64,000 bases of DNA from Cystobacter ferrugineus (GCF_001887355.1 NZ_MPIN01000003.1:887956-951955), one strand, 5' to 3'; shown: positions 1 to 9,305, numbered from the stretch's first letter. Notes: generated from the letters alone by a model not told the origin. Made by a program: numbers and translations.

Positions 1-198
1 CAGTCCCGCCTCGGGCGCGGCTTCCAGGGGCAGGCGGGCCATGGAACGGCGCACGCCGCGAATCCCCCGAAGGGTCTCCGCGCACCGCGAGCAGTCCTGG
101 AGGTGCTGCTCCACCGCGCGCGCCTCGGACAGCGGCAGCTCGTCATAGGCGAAGTCCAGCAGCCGATCCTCGTTCGCATGAGCGTTCTGGGTCTTCAT
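1..198 (-). CDS. Zinc-finger anti-sigma factor (partial, N-terminal part only)
   Basis: The visible 66 residues begin with MKTQNAHANEDRLL and carry the zf-HC2/ZAS motif H-x3-C-x2-C (EQHLQDCSRC), the zinc-binding helix by which such proteins hold an ECF sigma factor inactive at the membrane. The start codon at 198 overlaps the stop of the upstream sigma gene in an ATGA junction, so the two are translationally coupled, as expected for a cognate sigma/anti-sigma pair. The rest, including any transmembrane segment, lies beyond the window edge. Confidence 0.85.
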   Translation of the reverse strand, partial: MKTQNAHANEDRLLDFAYDELPLSEARAVEQHLQDCSRCAETLRGIRGVRRSMARLPLEAAPEAGL

Positions 199-866
199 CC
201 CGCCACCGTCCTTCCATCCTCTGCCAGATCGCCATCCACGCCGAGTTCGGCCAGCCGCCGGCGCAGGCCCTCCAAGGCATAGCGCATGCGGCTCTTCACC
301 GTGTTCTCCGACACGCCCGTCACCTCGGCGATGTCCTTGAAGGGAATGCCGCTGTACTCGCGCAGCACGAAGACCTCACGTTGCTCCTCGGGCAGACCGG
401 CCAGGGCGCGCTCCAGCAAGGGCCTCACCCGGGCGTTGTAGGCGCCACGTTCGGGGCTCGCGCCCTCGTCGGGAAGGGCCTCGCCCAATGGACGGCTGTC
501 CTCTCCCTCGGAGCCCGCCGTGGGTGACTCCAGCGAGGCGGCCTGCCGATAGCTCTCTTTGCGCGCGCTGTCCACGCAGAGGTTCCTCGCGATCGTGTAC
601 AGCCAGGTGGTGAACTTCGCCTTCGTTTCGTAGTCCGGTGCGCCGCGCACCACCTTCAACCACGTCTCCTGAAGGACGTCTTCCGCCCGGGCGCGGTGGC
701 CCGTGAAGCGCAAGATGAAGTTGAACACCGGGGCCCGGTGCCTGCGCACCAATACCTCGAACGCCCGGACGTCTCCCGCCCGGAAGGCGAGCATCAACCG
801 TTCGTCTGAGAGATCCGGTTCCAACACTCCCCCAAGCCCGGGGCCCCGCGCCCCGCCTCGTCCCAT
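195..866 (-). CDS. ECF-type RNA polymerase sigma factor
   Basis: 223 aa. Sigma region 2 covers about residues 22-103 (RLMLAFRAGDVRAFEVLVRR, then the RAEDVLQETWLKV core) and region 4 about 148-207 (LPEEQREVFVLREYSGIPF followed by the helix VSENTVKSRMRYAL). An acidic linker of about 40 residues separates them. It would direct RNA polymerase to a small stress regulon and be held by the overlapping downstream anti-sigma factor. The ATG at 866 lacks a clear ribosome-binding site. Upstream on the minus strand there is a GGAAAACTT element that could be an ECF -35 box, which would suit autoregulation; this is inference. Confidence 0.9.
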   Translation of the reverse strand: MGRGGARGPGLGGVLEPDLSDERLMLAFRAGDVRAFEVLVRRHRAPVFNFILRFTGHRARAEDVLQETWLKVVRGAPDYETKAKFTTWLYTIARNLCVDSARKESYRQAASLESPTAGSEGEDSRPLGEALPDEGASPERGAYNARVRPLLERALAGLPEEQREVFVLREYSGIPFKDIAEVTGVSENTVKSRMRYALEGLRRRLAELGVDGDLAEDGRTVAG

Positions 867-962
867 CCGCCCGATTCAACGGACAAGGGAAGATTCAGGT
901 CTAAGTTTTCCGCGCGCCCCGTAAGTGCGCAGAATGACAGGGAGTGCCGCCGCTGTCACCCC

Positions 963-1373
963 TCAGGGGCCGGGGTTGGACTTCCTGGAGGTGGCGAGCA
1001 GCACGGGCACGGCGACACCGGCCACCAGGGCCGCCTGCCACAGGAGCACCGCGGGCAGGGGCCGCTGGAGGTGGATGAACAGCGAGCGGCCGAGGGCCAC
1101 GCCCAGCAGCACCCCGGTGAGGGTGCGCACGGCATTGGAACCCCCGGTGGGACGGAAGCGGCCCACGGCCCAGTCCACGAGCGCGGGCAGGGTGAGGCCC
1201 AGCACCACCGGCACGTCCCAGGACCACGTCAGCGGGGCACGCAGCTTGAACAACCCCACCAGAACCGCCAGCAGGACCGGATAGGTGCCCAGGCAGCGGG
1301 CACATACCCGGATGCCCCCGAGCACATAGGTGCGGTTGTACTCCTCGGGATGATGGTGACTGAGCCAGAACAC
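963..1373 (-). CDS. DUF2085-like small membrane protein
   Basis: About 136 aa. The N-terminus reads VFWLSHHHPEEYNRTYVL and is followed by the Cys motif VCARCLGTYP and at least three hydrophobic segments, the layout of DUF2085 membrane proteins, whose function is unknown. I place the start at the GTG at 1373: it lies one base after the stop of the preceding oppF-like gene and has a GGGAGGG ribosome-binding site just upstream. An alternative ATG at 1403 would overlap oppF by 29 bp. It is the last gene of the ABC-ATPase operon. Confidence 0.7.
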   Translation of the reverse strand: MFWLSHHHPEEYNRTYVLGGIRVCARCLGTYPVLLAVLVGLFKLRAPLTWSWDVPVVLGLTLPALVDWAVGRFRPTGGSNAVRTLTGVLLGVALGRSLFIHLQRPLPAVLLWQAALVAGVAVPVLLATSRKSNPGP

Positions 1374-1374
1374 C

Positions 1375-2403
1375 CTACCCTCCCTCGTGGCTGGGGGAAG
1401 CATCCGGGGCGGAGGTTGGACGCTCGCGCGCGTCGTTCTCCACCAGGAAGCACGCGGCGGTATGCCCCCGCTCCAGCGAGTAGAGGGGCGGCGTCTCCCG
1501 CCGGCAGCGCTCCATGGCGAAGGGGCAGCGCGGATGGAAGGCACACCCGGGAGGGGGCGCGAGCGGAGACGGGACATCCCCCTGGAGCAGGATGCGCGCC
1601 CGGCGCCGCTCGGGATCCGGCACCGGCACCGCCGACAGCAGGGCCTGGGTGTAGGGGTGCCGGGGCGTGCGGTAGAGGTCCGCCGCGTCCGCCAGTTCCA
1701 CGATGCGGCCCAGGTACATCACCGCCACGCGCGTGGAGACGTACTCGACGATCTTCAGGTCGTGCGCGATGAAGACGTAGGTGAGCCCCAGCTCGCGCTG
1801 CAGATCCACGAGCAGGTTGACGATCTGCGCCTGGATGGAGACGTCGAGCGCGCTGATGGGCTCGTCGGCGACGACGAGGTCCGGCCGCAGGGCGATGGCG
1901 CGGGCGATGCCGATGCGCTGGCGCTGGCCTCCCGAGAACTCGTGCGGGTAGCGGTCCAGGGCCTCGCGCGGCAGGCCCATCATGTCCAACAGCCCGGCCA
2001 CCTTCGCCTCGCGCGCGGCGCCCCGCTCCAGCCCGTGGATGGCGAAGGGCTCGCCGAGCAACTCCCGCACGGACATGCGCGGATTGAGCGAGGCATAGGG
2101 ATCCTGGAAGACGAGCTGCATGCGCCGCCGCAAGGGGCGCAGCTCGCGCTGGGACAGGCCCGTCAGCTCCCGTCCCTCGAAGCGGATGGAGCCCGCCGTG
2201 GGCCCCACGAGCCGCAGGAGGGTGCGCCCGAGCGTGCTCTTGCCACAGCCGCTCTCGCCCACCAGCCCGAGCGTCTCGCCGCGCCGCACGTCGAAGCTCA
2301 CGCCGTCCACCGCCTTCACGCTGCCGCGCACGCGTCCCCACGGCCCGCCCCGTACCGGGAAGTGGGTCTTCACGTCCCGCACCTGGAGGAGGGGCTCGGT
2401 CAT
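1375..2403 (-). CDS. Oligopeptide/dipeptide ABC transporter ATPase, OppF/DppF type
   Basis: 342 aa. Walker A is GESGCGKST, the ABC signature is [14 protein letters not shown], and Walker B is LVVADEP followed by the D-loop SALD. The C-terminal oligopeptide-transporter extension has the Cys pattern [10 protein letters not shown]...ERC that in OppD/DppD proteins can bind a [4Fe-4S] cluster. The family powers peptide import with an OppD partner. The ATG at 2403 gives an ATGA overlap with the stop of the oppD-like gene, so the two ATPases are coupled. No permease or peptide-binding protein gene lies next to them here. Confidence 0.9.
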   Translation of the reverse strand: MTEPLLQVRDVKTHFPVRGGPWGRVRGSVKAVDGVSFDVRRGETLGLVGESGCGKSTLGRTLLRLVGPTAGSIRFEGRELTGLSQRELRPLRRRMQLVFQDPYASLNPRMSVRELLGEPFAIHGLERGAAREAKVAGLLDMMGLPREALDRYPHEFSGGQRQRIGIARAIALRPDLVVADEPISALDVSIQAQIVNLLVDLQRELGLTYVFIAHDLKIVEYVSTRVAVMYLGRIVELADAADLYRTPRHPYTQALLSAVPVPDPERRRARILLQGDVPSPLAPPPGCAFHPRCPFAMERCRRETPPLYSLERGHTAACFLVENDARERPTSAPDASPSHEGG

Positions 2404-3395
2404 GGCGCGGGCACCGGGTTGTGACATGCGGCCTCCTGGCCCTCGCGCTTGGACTCCAAGGGGGGGTCCACCCGCGCGCAGATGTCCAGGGCGCGCTCGC
2501 ACCGGTCGCGGAAGCGGCAGCCCCCGGGCAGCCGGTGCAGGCCCGGCACCATGCCGGGAATCGTCTTCAATCGCGGACGCGCTCCCGGTGGCCCCTCCAC
2601 CGTCTGGAGCGCCGGAATGGAGCGCAGCAGGCCCGCGGTGTACGGATGCGCCGGCTGCCGGAAGAGCGCCTTCACCGGGGCGCGCTCCACCACGCGGCCC
2701 GCGTACATCACCACCACCGCGTCACAGTGCCCCGCCACCACGCCCAGGTCATGGGTGATGAGCATCACCGCCATGCGGCGCTCGGCCTGCAGCCGCTTGA
2801 GCAGATCGAGGATCTGCGCCTGGATGGTGACATCGAGCGCGGTGGTGGGCTCGTCCGCGATGAGCAGCTCCGGGCCGCTGGCGAGCGCCATGGCGATCAT
2901 CACCCGCTGGCGCATGCCGCCGGACAACTCGTGGGGGTAGCTGTCCACGCGCTGCTCGGGGGCGGGGATGCCCACCTGCCGCAACATCTCCACGGCGAGC
3001 TCGCGCGCGGCGGAGCGCGACAGGCCCTGGTGCAGCCGCACGCCCTCGGCGATCTGCTCACCCGCCGTGTAGACGGGGTTGAGGGACGTCATCGGCTCCT
3101 GGAAGACCATGGAGAGGTGACGCCCGCGCTTGCGGCGCATCTTCTCCTCGGGGAGCGCGAGCAGATCCTCGCCCTGGAAGAGGATGCGCCCGCCCACCAC
3201 CCGGCCAGGAGGCTCGGGCACCAGGCGCATCACCGAGAGCGCGGTGAGGCTCTTGCCGCAGCCACTCTCCCCCACCACGCCCAGGGTGCCCCCGGGCGGC
3301 AGGGAGAAGGACACGTCATCCACGGCCAGCACGGGACCCGCCTCCAGCGAGAGCTGGGTCTTCAATCCGCGGACGTCGAGAAGAAGTTCGGACAT
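2400..3395 (-). CDS. Oligopeptide/dipeptide ABC transporter ATPase, OppD/DppD type
   Basis: 331 aa. Walker A is GESGCGKS, the signature is [14 protein letters not shown], Walker B is LLIADEP followed by TTALD, and the C-terminal oligo_HPY region has Cys residues ([16 protein letters not shown]). It pairs with the overlapping OppF-type subunit as the heterodimeric ATPase of a peptide importer. A GTG at 3404 in the same frame is an alternative start; the ATG at 3395 ([12 protein letters not shown]) matches the usual N-terminus better. Permease genes would normally be expected on one side of this pair and are absent. Confidence 0.9.
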   Translation of the reverse strand: MSELLLDVRGLKTQLSLEAGPVLAVDDVSFSLPPGGTLGVVGESGCGKSLTALSVMRLVPEPPGRVVGGRILFQGEDLLALPEEKMRRKRGRHLSMVFQEPMTSLNPVYTAGEQIAEGVRLHQGLSRSAARELAVEMLRQVGIPAPEQRVDSYPHELSGGMRQRVMIAMALASGPELLIADEPTTALDVTIQAQILDLLKRLQAERRMAVMLITHDLGVVAGHCDAVVVMYAGRVVERAPVKALFRQPAHPYTAGLLRSIPALQTVEGPPGARPRLKTIPGMVPGLHRLPGGCRFRDRCERALDICARVDPPLESKREGQEAACHNPVPAP

Positions 3396-3435
3396 GGGGT
3401 GCACGGGAGGGCCTGAGAACAGCCGGCCCGGGCCT

Positions 3436-4434
3436 TCACTTCCGGGACAGCTCTTCCAGGAACTCCTCCTCGTGGATGAGGCGCTTGCGGATGAGCAGAC
3501 GGATGAGGCTGGCCACCATGCGCGCGGGCTTCACCTTCTCCGTGTGCAGCTCCGCATCGGCGCCATCCGCCATGCGCTCGATCTCCTCGAGCACCTTCAG
3601 GTCTTCCTCGGAGATGTCGGGAAGCTCGGGCCGGGGAGGCGGCAGCGGTGTGCCCTTGGCGGCCCCTCCGAAGACGACCACGGGCACGCCCTTCTTCGGT
3701 TCCTCGAGGGGGGCCGCGTCGTCGGCCGCGTGCGCGCCCTCACCGAGCAGCTCGTCGAGCACCTCCCCACTCGCCTGGGGAGGAGGGGGCGGCGGCAGCG
3801 CGGTGTTCCGGGCCTTCGTGACGGCGCGAGGGGTGATGAGGGTGATGTCCTCGTCCTCGTCGGAGAAGGGAGGCGGCGTGGGGGGCCTGGGCATCACGGA
3901 GACTGGCGGCTCCCAATCCAGCATGGACACGTCGGTCCGGCCGCCGTGCTCCACCTCCAGCGGCTCGTCCTCATCATCCACGAGCCCATCCACCACCCGG
4001 CCACTCACGAGCTCCAACACCCGATCCAGATCGTCCTCGGCGGCCACATGCACGCGGATGGGCTTGTTGAGCTGGAAGCTCAGCTCCTCCACGGGCCGCA
4101 GGTCCGAGGGATCGTCCACCGCCACGTGCAGCCGCTCTCCGCGCCCCTCGCGCTCGAGCCGGAACGGCACGAGGCGGTGCTCGATCTGGAACTCGATCGG
4201 CACGAGCGCGCGCACCTCGGGGGGAATCTCCGGCAGCTCGACGAAGGGGAGGTTCGCCTGCCGGGCGAGCGCCTTGGCCACCTCGGGCAGGGAGGCGAAG
4301 CCCAGGGTGACGATGACCGAGCCCAGCCGCACGCCACGGGCCCGGGTGCGTTGCTGCTTACCGAGCGCCTTGCGGATCTGCTCCGGATTGATGACGCCGG
4401 ATTCGAGGAGGAGCTCGCCGATCTTCTTGCGCAT
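3436..4434 (-). CDS. GspE/PilB N-terminal-domain (MshEN-type) protein, orphan
   Basis: 332 aa. Residues 1-145 form a GspE N-terminal domain (starts [20 protein letters not shown]; later [16 protein letters not shown] and [16 protein letters not shown]). This domain precedes the ATPase in type II secretion and type IV pilus motors and in some cases binds c-di-GMP. There is no Walker motif, so it is a stand-alone sensor or adaptor. The middle (about 165-290) is acidic and proline-rich, likely disordered. The C-terminus ends with a short helical motif ([20 protein letters not shown]) that recurs in the neighbouring paralogue. It lies 20 bp downstream of that gene in the same operon. Confidence 0.8.
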   Translation of the reverse strand: MRKKIGELLLESGVINPEQIRKALGKQQRTRARGVRLGSVIVTLGFASLPEVAKALARQANLPFVELPEIPPEVRALVPIEFQIEHRLVPFRLEREGRGERLHVAVDDPSDLRPVEELSFQLNKPIRVHVAAEDDLDRVLELVSGRVVDGLVDDEDEPLEVEHGGRTDVSMLDWEPPVSVMPRPPTPPPFSDEDEDITLITPRAVTKARNTALPPPPPPQASGEVLDELLGEGAHAADDAAPLEEPKKGVPVVVFGGAAKGTPLPPPRPELPDISEEDLKVLEEIERMADGADAELHTEKVKPARMVASLIRLLIRKRLIHEEEFLEELSRK

Positions 4435-4454
4435 GGAGGACCGAGGGAGAGGGC

Positions 4455-5183
4455 CTAACGCTTGACCTTCGCCAGGTACTCATCGCGGGTGAAGACGCCC
4501 TTCTCGATGAGCAGCTCCACCATGGCCTTGAGGGCCGCGACCTCCTTGCGCTGCACCTCCTCCACGCCGCGCAGCATCTCCACCGGGCTGGCGCCCGAGC
4601 GCACCGAGGGCGACTCGCGCGAGGCCATGGGCGGCATGGGGGCCGGAGCGGGCTGGGCGGCGGGCGAGTCCTTCATGTTCCGCACGACGGTGCGGCCATG
4701 GGAGTCCACCACCTTGAAGTTGGTGTCCGCGTCCTCCAGCTCGCCCCCGTCCTCGTAGAAGCGCGCCATGGCGCGCGCGATGGCCGTGCGGCCCGCCACG
4801 TTGGGGACGATCCGGCACTTGGTGATGGCGCGCAGCTCGTCCAACTGCCGCACGTTGAGCGGATCCGCGATGGCCACCACCAGCGTCTTGCCGTCATCGC
4901 GCAGTTGCATGGGCAGCAGCGCGAAGTCCCGTGCCGTCTGGACCGGAACCCGGTTGAGCACGTGCTTGGGGACGTCCTTGAGCGCGTCCAGGTTCACCGC
5001 GGGGATGGCGAGCTGCTTGGAGAGCGCCCGGACCAGGATGTCCTCGGACACGAAGTTCATCCGGACCAGGATTTCTCCCAGCTTTCCGCCCCATTTCGCC
5101 TGCTCCGCGAGCGCCGCCTTGAGCTGGCTCTCCTGGAGAACGTTCGCCTTGATCAGCAGTTCGCCGAGCTTGATCTGTGCCAT
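4455..5183 (-). CDS. GspE/PilB N-terminal-domain (MshEN-type) protein, paralogue
   Basis: 242 aa. It starts MAQIKLGELLIKANVLQESQ; the GspE-N fold covers about residues 1-145, including LVVAIADPLNVRQLDELRAI. A polar proline/alanine linker follows, and the C-terminus has the motif MVELLIEKGVFTRDEYLAKV, clearly related to the end of the adjacent gene. No ATPase domain is present. Myxobacteria carry several such free-standing domains; a c-di-GMP-responsive adaptor role is inferred from the family and not shown. First gene of a two-gene operon. Confidence 0.8.
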   Translation of the reverse strand: MAQIKLGELLIKANVLQESQLKAALAEQAKWGGKLGEILVRMNFVSEDILVRALSKQLAIPAVNLDALKDVPKHVLNRVPVQTARDFALLPMQLRDDGKTLVVAIADPLNVRQLDELRAITKCRIVPNVAGRTAIARAMARFYEDGGELEDADTNFKVVDSHGRTVVRNMKDSPAAQPAPAPMPPMASRESPSVRSGASPVEMLRGVEEVQRKEVAALKAMVELLIEKGVFTRDEYLAKVKR

Positions 5184-5256
5184 GTCACGGTCGTGGGGGC
5201 CCGAACGGACCCGCCGGTCGCCTCACTCTACCCCGAGATGCCGGGGGTTGCTCTTT

Positions 5257-5273
5257 TCTTGAGCCGCTCAAGA
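5257..5273. terminator. Stem-loop at the end of the DUF4292-like gene
   Basis: A perfect 7-bp stem (TCTTGAG / CTCAAGA on the minus strand) with a 3-nt loop overlaps the stop codon of the lipoprotein gene at 5268. There is no U-run after it, so it could be a weak terminator or an mRNA-end stabiliser. Confidence 0.4.
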
Positions 5274-6089
5274 GCCGGGCGCGGCGGGCGGCAGGGCGAC
5301 CGGAGGCAGGGCCTGACCTCCCTCGTCCACCTCGACCACGGGAACGCCCTCGGGGGCGGAGAGATCGAAGAGGGTCAGGTCCGGGGCCCCGTTGAGGGTG
5401 ACATCGGTGTAGCGCAGCCCCAGGGAGGTGTCCGCCGAGGCCGCCCGGAGCGTCACCTGGTGGGGGAAGACGGCATCCCCCTGGGGCTCGAAGCGGCCGT
5501 ACTCCAGCGAGTAGGCGCGCACGCCCTGGACCTCGCTGCGCACCACCCGCAGGTGACGGGGGTGGATGTGCAGCACCTGGGACACGTCGCCGCGCACCAG
5601 GGTGAGGACATAGAGCGCCTCCTTCTCGTCCACCCCGAGCGTCATGCGCTCGGTGGGGATGAAGGGCACCCGGCCGAGCATCACGGAGACCAGCTCCTCG
5701 CTCGGCAGGGCCAGGGGCAGGAAGCGCGACAGGTTCTGGGGGGTGGCGGGCCCCTGGTAGAACTTGTTCTCCTGGAATTGGAGGAGCCCGAAGCGCTGGC
5801 CGTCGGTGACGAGCACGGCGATGGGGCGGTTGAAGAAGTCGAACATCTCCACCCGGAGCAGGCCCGGCCGGGAGGCGGCCAGGAAGACCGACACGGTGCC
5901 GGTGCCCTGGGGGGACTCGATACGCAACTTGCCGTCCCCCTGGAGGGTGGCCGTGACGTCCTGGGCCTCGCGCGTCAGGCGGAAGAGCTCCTCGGCCTGG
6001 GTGATACGTCCCCGGGGCCCGAAATCCAGGCGCTTGGGACAGCCTGAACAAACGAGGGCCAGGAAGATTGCGACGGCAGCGCGGTTCAT
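5268..6089 (-). CDS. LolB/DUF4292-like lipoprotein
   Basis: 273 aa. An N-terminal signal sequence MNRAAVAIFLALVCSGC ends in a plausible though atypical lipobox. The body has the pattern of DUF4292/LolA-LolB-fold lipoproteins: an early GDGKLRIESPQGTGTVSVFL strand, LRVEMFDFF, then LVTDGQRFGLLQFQENKFYQG. Such proteins bind acyl chains or act in outer-membrane lipoprotein handling; here that is family-based inference. It is divergent from the ExbB-like gene, with 42 bp between starts. The C-terminus is Ala/Pro-rich. Confidence 0.6.
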   Translation of the reverse strand: MNRAAVAIFLALVCSGCPKRLDFGPRGRITQAEELFRLTREAQDVTATLQGDGKLRIESPQGTGTVSVFLAASRPGLLRVEMFDFFNRPIAVLVTDGQRFGLLQFQENKFYQGPATPQNLSRFLPLALPSEELVSVMLGRVPFIPTERMTLGVDEKEALYVLTLVRGDVSQVLHIHPRHLRVVRSEVQGVRAYSLEYGRFEPQGDAVFPHQVTLRAASADTSLGLRYTDVTLNGAPDLTLFDLSAPEGVPVVEVDEGGQALPPVALPPAAPGS

Positions 6090-6131
6090 GGCTTAAGTCT
6101 CGCGCCCGACGACCTCCCTGGCCACTTCCGT

Positions 6132-6833
6132 ATGAGCCTTTCCGACATCCTCCATTACCTGCGCATCGGCGGCTTCACCCTCGCCTTCCTCCTGCTCTCC
6201 TCCACGGTGGCGCTGGTGGTGGCCATCGAGCGGCTCATCACCCTCTGGGGGGTGAGCGAACGCTCCCGACAGCTCGGGGACACCGTCCACAAGCACCTGT
6301 TGCGCGGAGACATCGCCGCGGCCCGCTCCGCCACCGAGCGCTCCAACGCCGCCGTGGCCGACATCTTCCTCGCCGGCTTCGATCGCTTCGAGCGCACGCG
6401 CGGCAGTTGTGAGGGCGTGGACTCGGCGGTGGAGCGCGAACGGGCCCAGGTGGGCCTGCGCCTGCGCCGCAACCTGTGGCTGCTGGCCACCATCGGCTCG
6501 CTGACGCCGTTCGTGGGCCTGTTCGGCACGGTGGCCGGCATCATGAAGTCCTTCAAGGACCTGGGCCTGGACGTGGCGGCGGGAGGCACGGGCGGCACCG
6601 GCGCGGTGATGACGGGCATCTCCGAGGCGCTGGTGGCCACCGCGGTGGGCATCCTCGTGGCCGTGCAGGCCATGGCCTTCTACAACTACTTCCAGGCCCG
6701 GCTGTCGCGCGTGCTCGTGGAGCTGCGGCTGCTGGGAGAAGAATTCGTCGAGCTGTTGCGCGAGCGTCCCCTGGGCGCCCCCGCCATCGCTCCCGCGGCT
6801 CCCGCGGAAGCGCGTTCCCCCACGGACACCTGA
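6132..6833 (+). CDS. ExbB/TolQ/MotA-family proton channel
   Basis: 233 aa. Three hydrophobic segments lie at about residues 13-35, 115-137 and 165-187; the last two contain the conserved TPFVGLFGTVAGIM and SEALVATAVGILVAV motifs that form the proton path with the ExbD/TolR Asp. It would energise a TonB- or Tol-like outer-membrane process. The partner gene follows after 11 bp. No tonB, tolA or TonB-dependent receptor is adjacent, so which system it serves cannot be told from the window. Confidence 0.9.
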   Translation: MSLSDILHYLRIGGFTLAFLLLSSTVALVVAIERLITLWGVSERSRQLGDTVHKHLLRGDIAAARSATERSNAAVADIFLAGFDRFERTRGSCEGVDSAVERERAQVGLRLRRNLWLLATIGSLTPFVGLFGTVAGIMKSFKDLGLDVAAGGTGGTGAVMTGISEALVATAVGILVAVQAMAFYNYFQARLSRVLVELRLLGEEFVELLRERPLGAPAIAPAAPAEARSPTDT

Positions 6834-6844
6834 GGTTCACTCAC

Positions 6845-7297
6845 ATGGCGATGGGCAAGGTACCCGGAGACTCCGAGGGGGGTGACGAGGTCGGGTTCGC
6901 GGAGATCAACATCACCCCGCTGACCGACATCTTCCTCGTGCTGCTCATCATCTTCATGGTGACCAGCTCGGTCATCGTCCAGCAGGCACCCAGCGGCGGA
7001 GCCCAGACGGGCCTCAAGGTGAACCTGCCCAAGGGCGGCGCCACGGACGTCACCGCGCGCGCCACGGACATGTCCGTGGCGATCCTCTCGGACGGGCGCT
7101 TCGTGCTCGGCGGAAACATCGTCACCGAGGACGAGCTCAAGCGCGCCTTCAACGATGCCCAGCAGAAGGATCCGGACACCATCGTCATCGTCCAGGCGGA
7201 CGAGGGCGTGCCCCACGGCACGGTGGTGCAGGTGATGGAGCTGGCCAAGGGCGCGGGACTCGGACAGCTCGCCATCGGCGTGCGCGAGCCCCAATGA
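6845..7297 (+). CDS. ExbD/TolR-family biopolymer transport protein
   Basis: 150 aa. The single N-terminal membrane helix contains the essential Asp (NITPLTDIFLVLLIIFMVTS). The periplasmic part has the ExbD pattern SVAILSDGRFVLGGNIV...DPDTIVIVQADEGVPHGTVV. The ATG at 6845 follows the exbB-like stop by 11 bp. It works with the upstream ExbB-type protein as the force-transducing channel. A convergent terminator-like stem follows before the acyl-CoA dehydrogenase gene. Confidence 0.9.
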   Translation: MAMGKVPGDSEGGDEVGFAEINITPLTDIFLVLLIIFMVTSSVIVQQAPSGGAQTGLKVNLPKGGATDVTARATDMSVAILSDGRFVLGGNIVTEDELKRAFNDAQQKDPDTIVIVQADEGVPHGTVVQVMELAKGAGLGQLAIGVREPQ

Positions 7298-7301
7298 AGA
7301 A

Positions 7302-7344
7302 CCGCCCCCGCCCTCTTTCCCGGAAGGAAGAGGAACGGGGGCGG
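7302..7344. terminator. Bidirectional hairpin between exbD-like and acyl-CoA dehydrogenase genes
   Basis: Inverted arms CCGCCCCCG (7302-7310) and CGGGGGCGG (7336-7344) enclose a second, imperfect CCTCTTTCC/GGAAGGAAGAGG pairing. The element sits between two convergent genes, which fits a shared terminator. Confidence 0.6.
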
Positions 7345-7370
7345 CGGGCGTCACACCCGTCGGCGCGGGC

Positions 7371-9209
7371 TCAGATGGCGCCGAATGCCTGCGTGGAGAT
7401 GTCCACCGAGGAGGTGTCCTCGAGGGCCATCATGCGCGCGGCCTGCTCCACGTTGGGCAGCACGTTGCGCGCGTACCACAGCGCGCTCCACCTCTTGCCC
7501 TCGTAGAAGGCCTTCTCGTCGCCCGTGGCCTTCTCGCCCACGCGCTCGGCGATGACGGCCGCGTCCAGGAGCAGCCAGCCCACGGCCACTTCCGACATCA
7601 TGTTGAGGAAGCGGTTGGCCGACAGCGGGATGAGCGTCATCTTCGCCGGATCCTGCGACCAGCCGAGGATCGCCATGGCGCTGGCCATCAGGCCTTCCTG
7701 CGCGGCGGCGAGCTGCTTGACGGCCTCGCCGTAGATCTTGTGCTCGCGGTGGGCCTCGATGAAGGAGCCCACGTCGGACATGAACTGCTGGAAGTGCGCG
7801 CCGCCGGCCTGGCCCATCTTGCGGCCCACCAGATCCATGGCCTGGATGTGGTTGGTGCCCTCGTAGATGGAGAAGATCTTCGAGTCACGCGTGTACTGCT
7901 CCACCGGGTAGTCCTGGCAGTAGCCCGCGCCGCCGAACACCTGGATGGCCTGGGCGCACAGCCGGAAGGACTGATCCGAGCCGTAGGACTTCACCAGCGG
8001 GGTGAGCAGCTCCACCTGGCCGCGGTGGTAGGCCGCCTGGGTGTCGTCCTTGCCCGCGAGCTGGTGCGCCTTGTCCGTGTGCATGGCCAGCTTGACGAGG
8101 AGCGCGCGGATGCCCTCCACGTGCGACTTCATCTCCAGCAGCATGCGCCGCACGTCGGCGTGCTCGATGATGGCCGCGCGGGGCGCCGTGGGGTCCTTCC
8201 ACTTGTGCGCCGGAGCGCCCTGCTTGCGATCCTTCGCGTACTCGAGCGCGTTGAAGTAGGCCGTGCTCGCCAGCGCCAGGCCCTGGATGCCCACCGCGAT
8301 GCGCGCGCCGTTCATCATCTTGAACATCTGGCTCATGCCGACGTTCTCGATGCCGCCCACGAGCTCGCCCACACAGCCGTCGTTCTCGCCGAAGTTGAGC
8401 ACACACGTGGCCGAGGCACGGATGCCCATCTTGTGCTCGATGGAGCCCAGGGTGACGTCGTTGGGGCCCTGGAGCGAGCCGTCCGGCTTCACGCGGATCT
8501 TCGGCACGATGAAGAGCGAGAGGCCCTTGGTGCCGGGCACCGCGCCCTCGATGCGCGCGAGCACCAGGTGGATGACGTTCTCGGCGAGATCATGATCGCC
8601 GCCGGAGATGAAGATCTTCGTGCCGCGGATGTTGTAGGTGCCGTCCGCGTTCTTGCGCGCCGTGGACTTGGCCGCGCCCACGTCCGAGCCCGCCTGGGGC
8701 TCGGTCAGGCACATGGTGCCGCCCCAGGTGCCGTTGAGCATGCGCTCCACGTACAGCTTCTTCTGCTCGGGCGTGCCGCACTCGGCCACGAGCTCCGCGG
8801 CGCCGTAGGCCAGGCCCGGGTACATGTTGAAGGCCGAGTTGGCGCCCGAGAGGATCTCCTCGACGAGCACCGAGAGCATCATCGGGCCGCCCTGGCCGCC
8901 GTGATCGGGGCTCGCGGAGATGGACTTGAAGCCCTGCTCGTAGACGCCCTTCCACGCGTCCTTGAAGCCCTTGGGGGTGATGACCGAGCCGTTCTCCACC
9001 CGGCAGCCCTCGCGGTCACCCGAGGCGTTCAGGGGCCCGAGCACGTCCTTGGCGAAGCGGTACGTCTGCTCGAGCACCGCCTTGGCCTCATCCGGGCCCC
9101 AGGCGTCAAACGGCGCTTGTCCGGCGACCTGGCCGAAGCCGAACTGCTCGAACAGCGTGAAGTAGAGTTCCCGAAGGTCGATCTTGTACGTGTTGATGCC
9201 GGCGGACAT
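7371..9209 (-). CDS. Acyl-CoA dehydrogenase with long C-terminal extension
   Basis: 612 aa, longer than the ordinary 380-aa family members. It matches the class with an extra C-terminal domain. FAD/substrate motifs visible are CLTEPQAGSDVGAAKSTA and KIFISGGDHDL; YEGTNHIQAMDLVGRKMGQ contains the usual catalytic Glu region. It oxidises acyl-CoA to the 2-enoyl-CoA, passing electrons to ETF, in fatty-acid or branched-chain catabolism. The ATG at 9209 has GGGGAA upstream. It is a single-gene unit; a palindrome lies about 80 bp upstream of the start. Confidence 0.92.
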   Translation of the reverse strand: MSAGINTYKIDLRELYFTLFEQFGFGQVAGQAPFDAWGPDEAKAVLEQTYRFAKDVLGPLNASGDREGCRVENGSVITPKGFKDAWKGVYEQGFKSISASPDHGGQGGPMMLSVLVEEILSGANSAFNMYPGLAYGAAELVAECGTPEQKKLYVERMLNGTWGGTMCLTEPQAGSDVGAAKSTARKNADGTYNIRGTKIFISGGDHDLAENVIHLVLARIEGAVPGTKGLSLFIVPKIRVKPDGSLQGPNDVTLGSIEHKMGIRASATCVLNFGENDGCVGELVGGIENVGMSQMFKMMNGARIAVGIQGLALASTAYFNALEYAKDRKQGAPAHKWKDPTAPRAAIIEHADVRRMLLEMKSHVEGIRALLVKLAMHTDKAHQLAGKDDTQAAYHRGQVELLTPLVKSYGSDQSFRLCAQAIQVFGGAGYCQDYPVEQYTRDSKIFSIYEGTNHIQAMDLVGRKMGQAGGAHFQQFMSDVGSFIEAHREHKIYGEAVKQLAAAQEGLMASAMAILGWSQDPAKMTLIPLSANRFLNMMSEVAVGWLLLDAAVIAERVGEKATGDEKAFYEGKRWSALWYARNVLPNVEQAARMMALEDTSSVDISTQAFGAI

Positions 9210-9289
9210 TGCGCTTCCCCATGAGTGGGGGGCTCACGGCCGAAAAAAGGCGCGTGACCCCGAGTGGGATGAGGGGAAGGTTACGTCGA

Positions 9290-9305
9290 TTGATTCTAGA
9301 GTCAA
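9290..9305. promoter_or_regulatory. Near-perfect palindrome upstream of acyl-CoA dehydrogenase
   Basis: TTGATTCTAGAGTCAA pairs with itself at 14 of 16 positions. It lies in the 169-bp gap upstream of the acyl-CoA dehydrogenase start, where a TetR- or GntR-family fatty-acid regulator could bind. The regulator is not in the window. The rest of the gap shows nothing I recognise. Confidence 0.4.
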
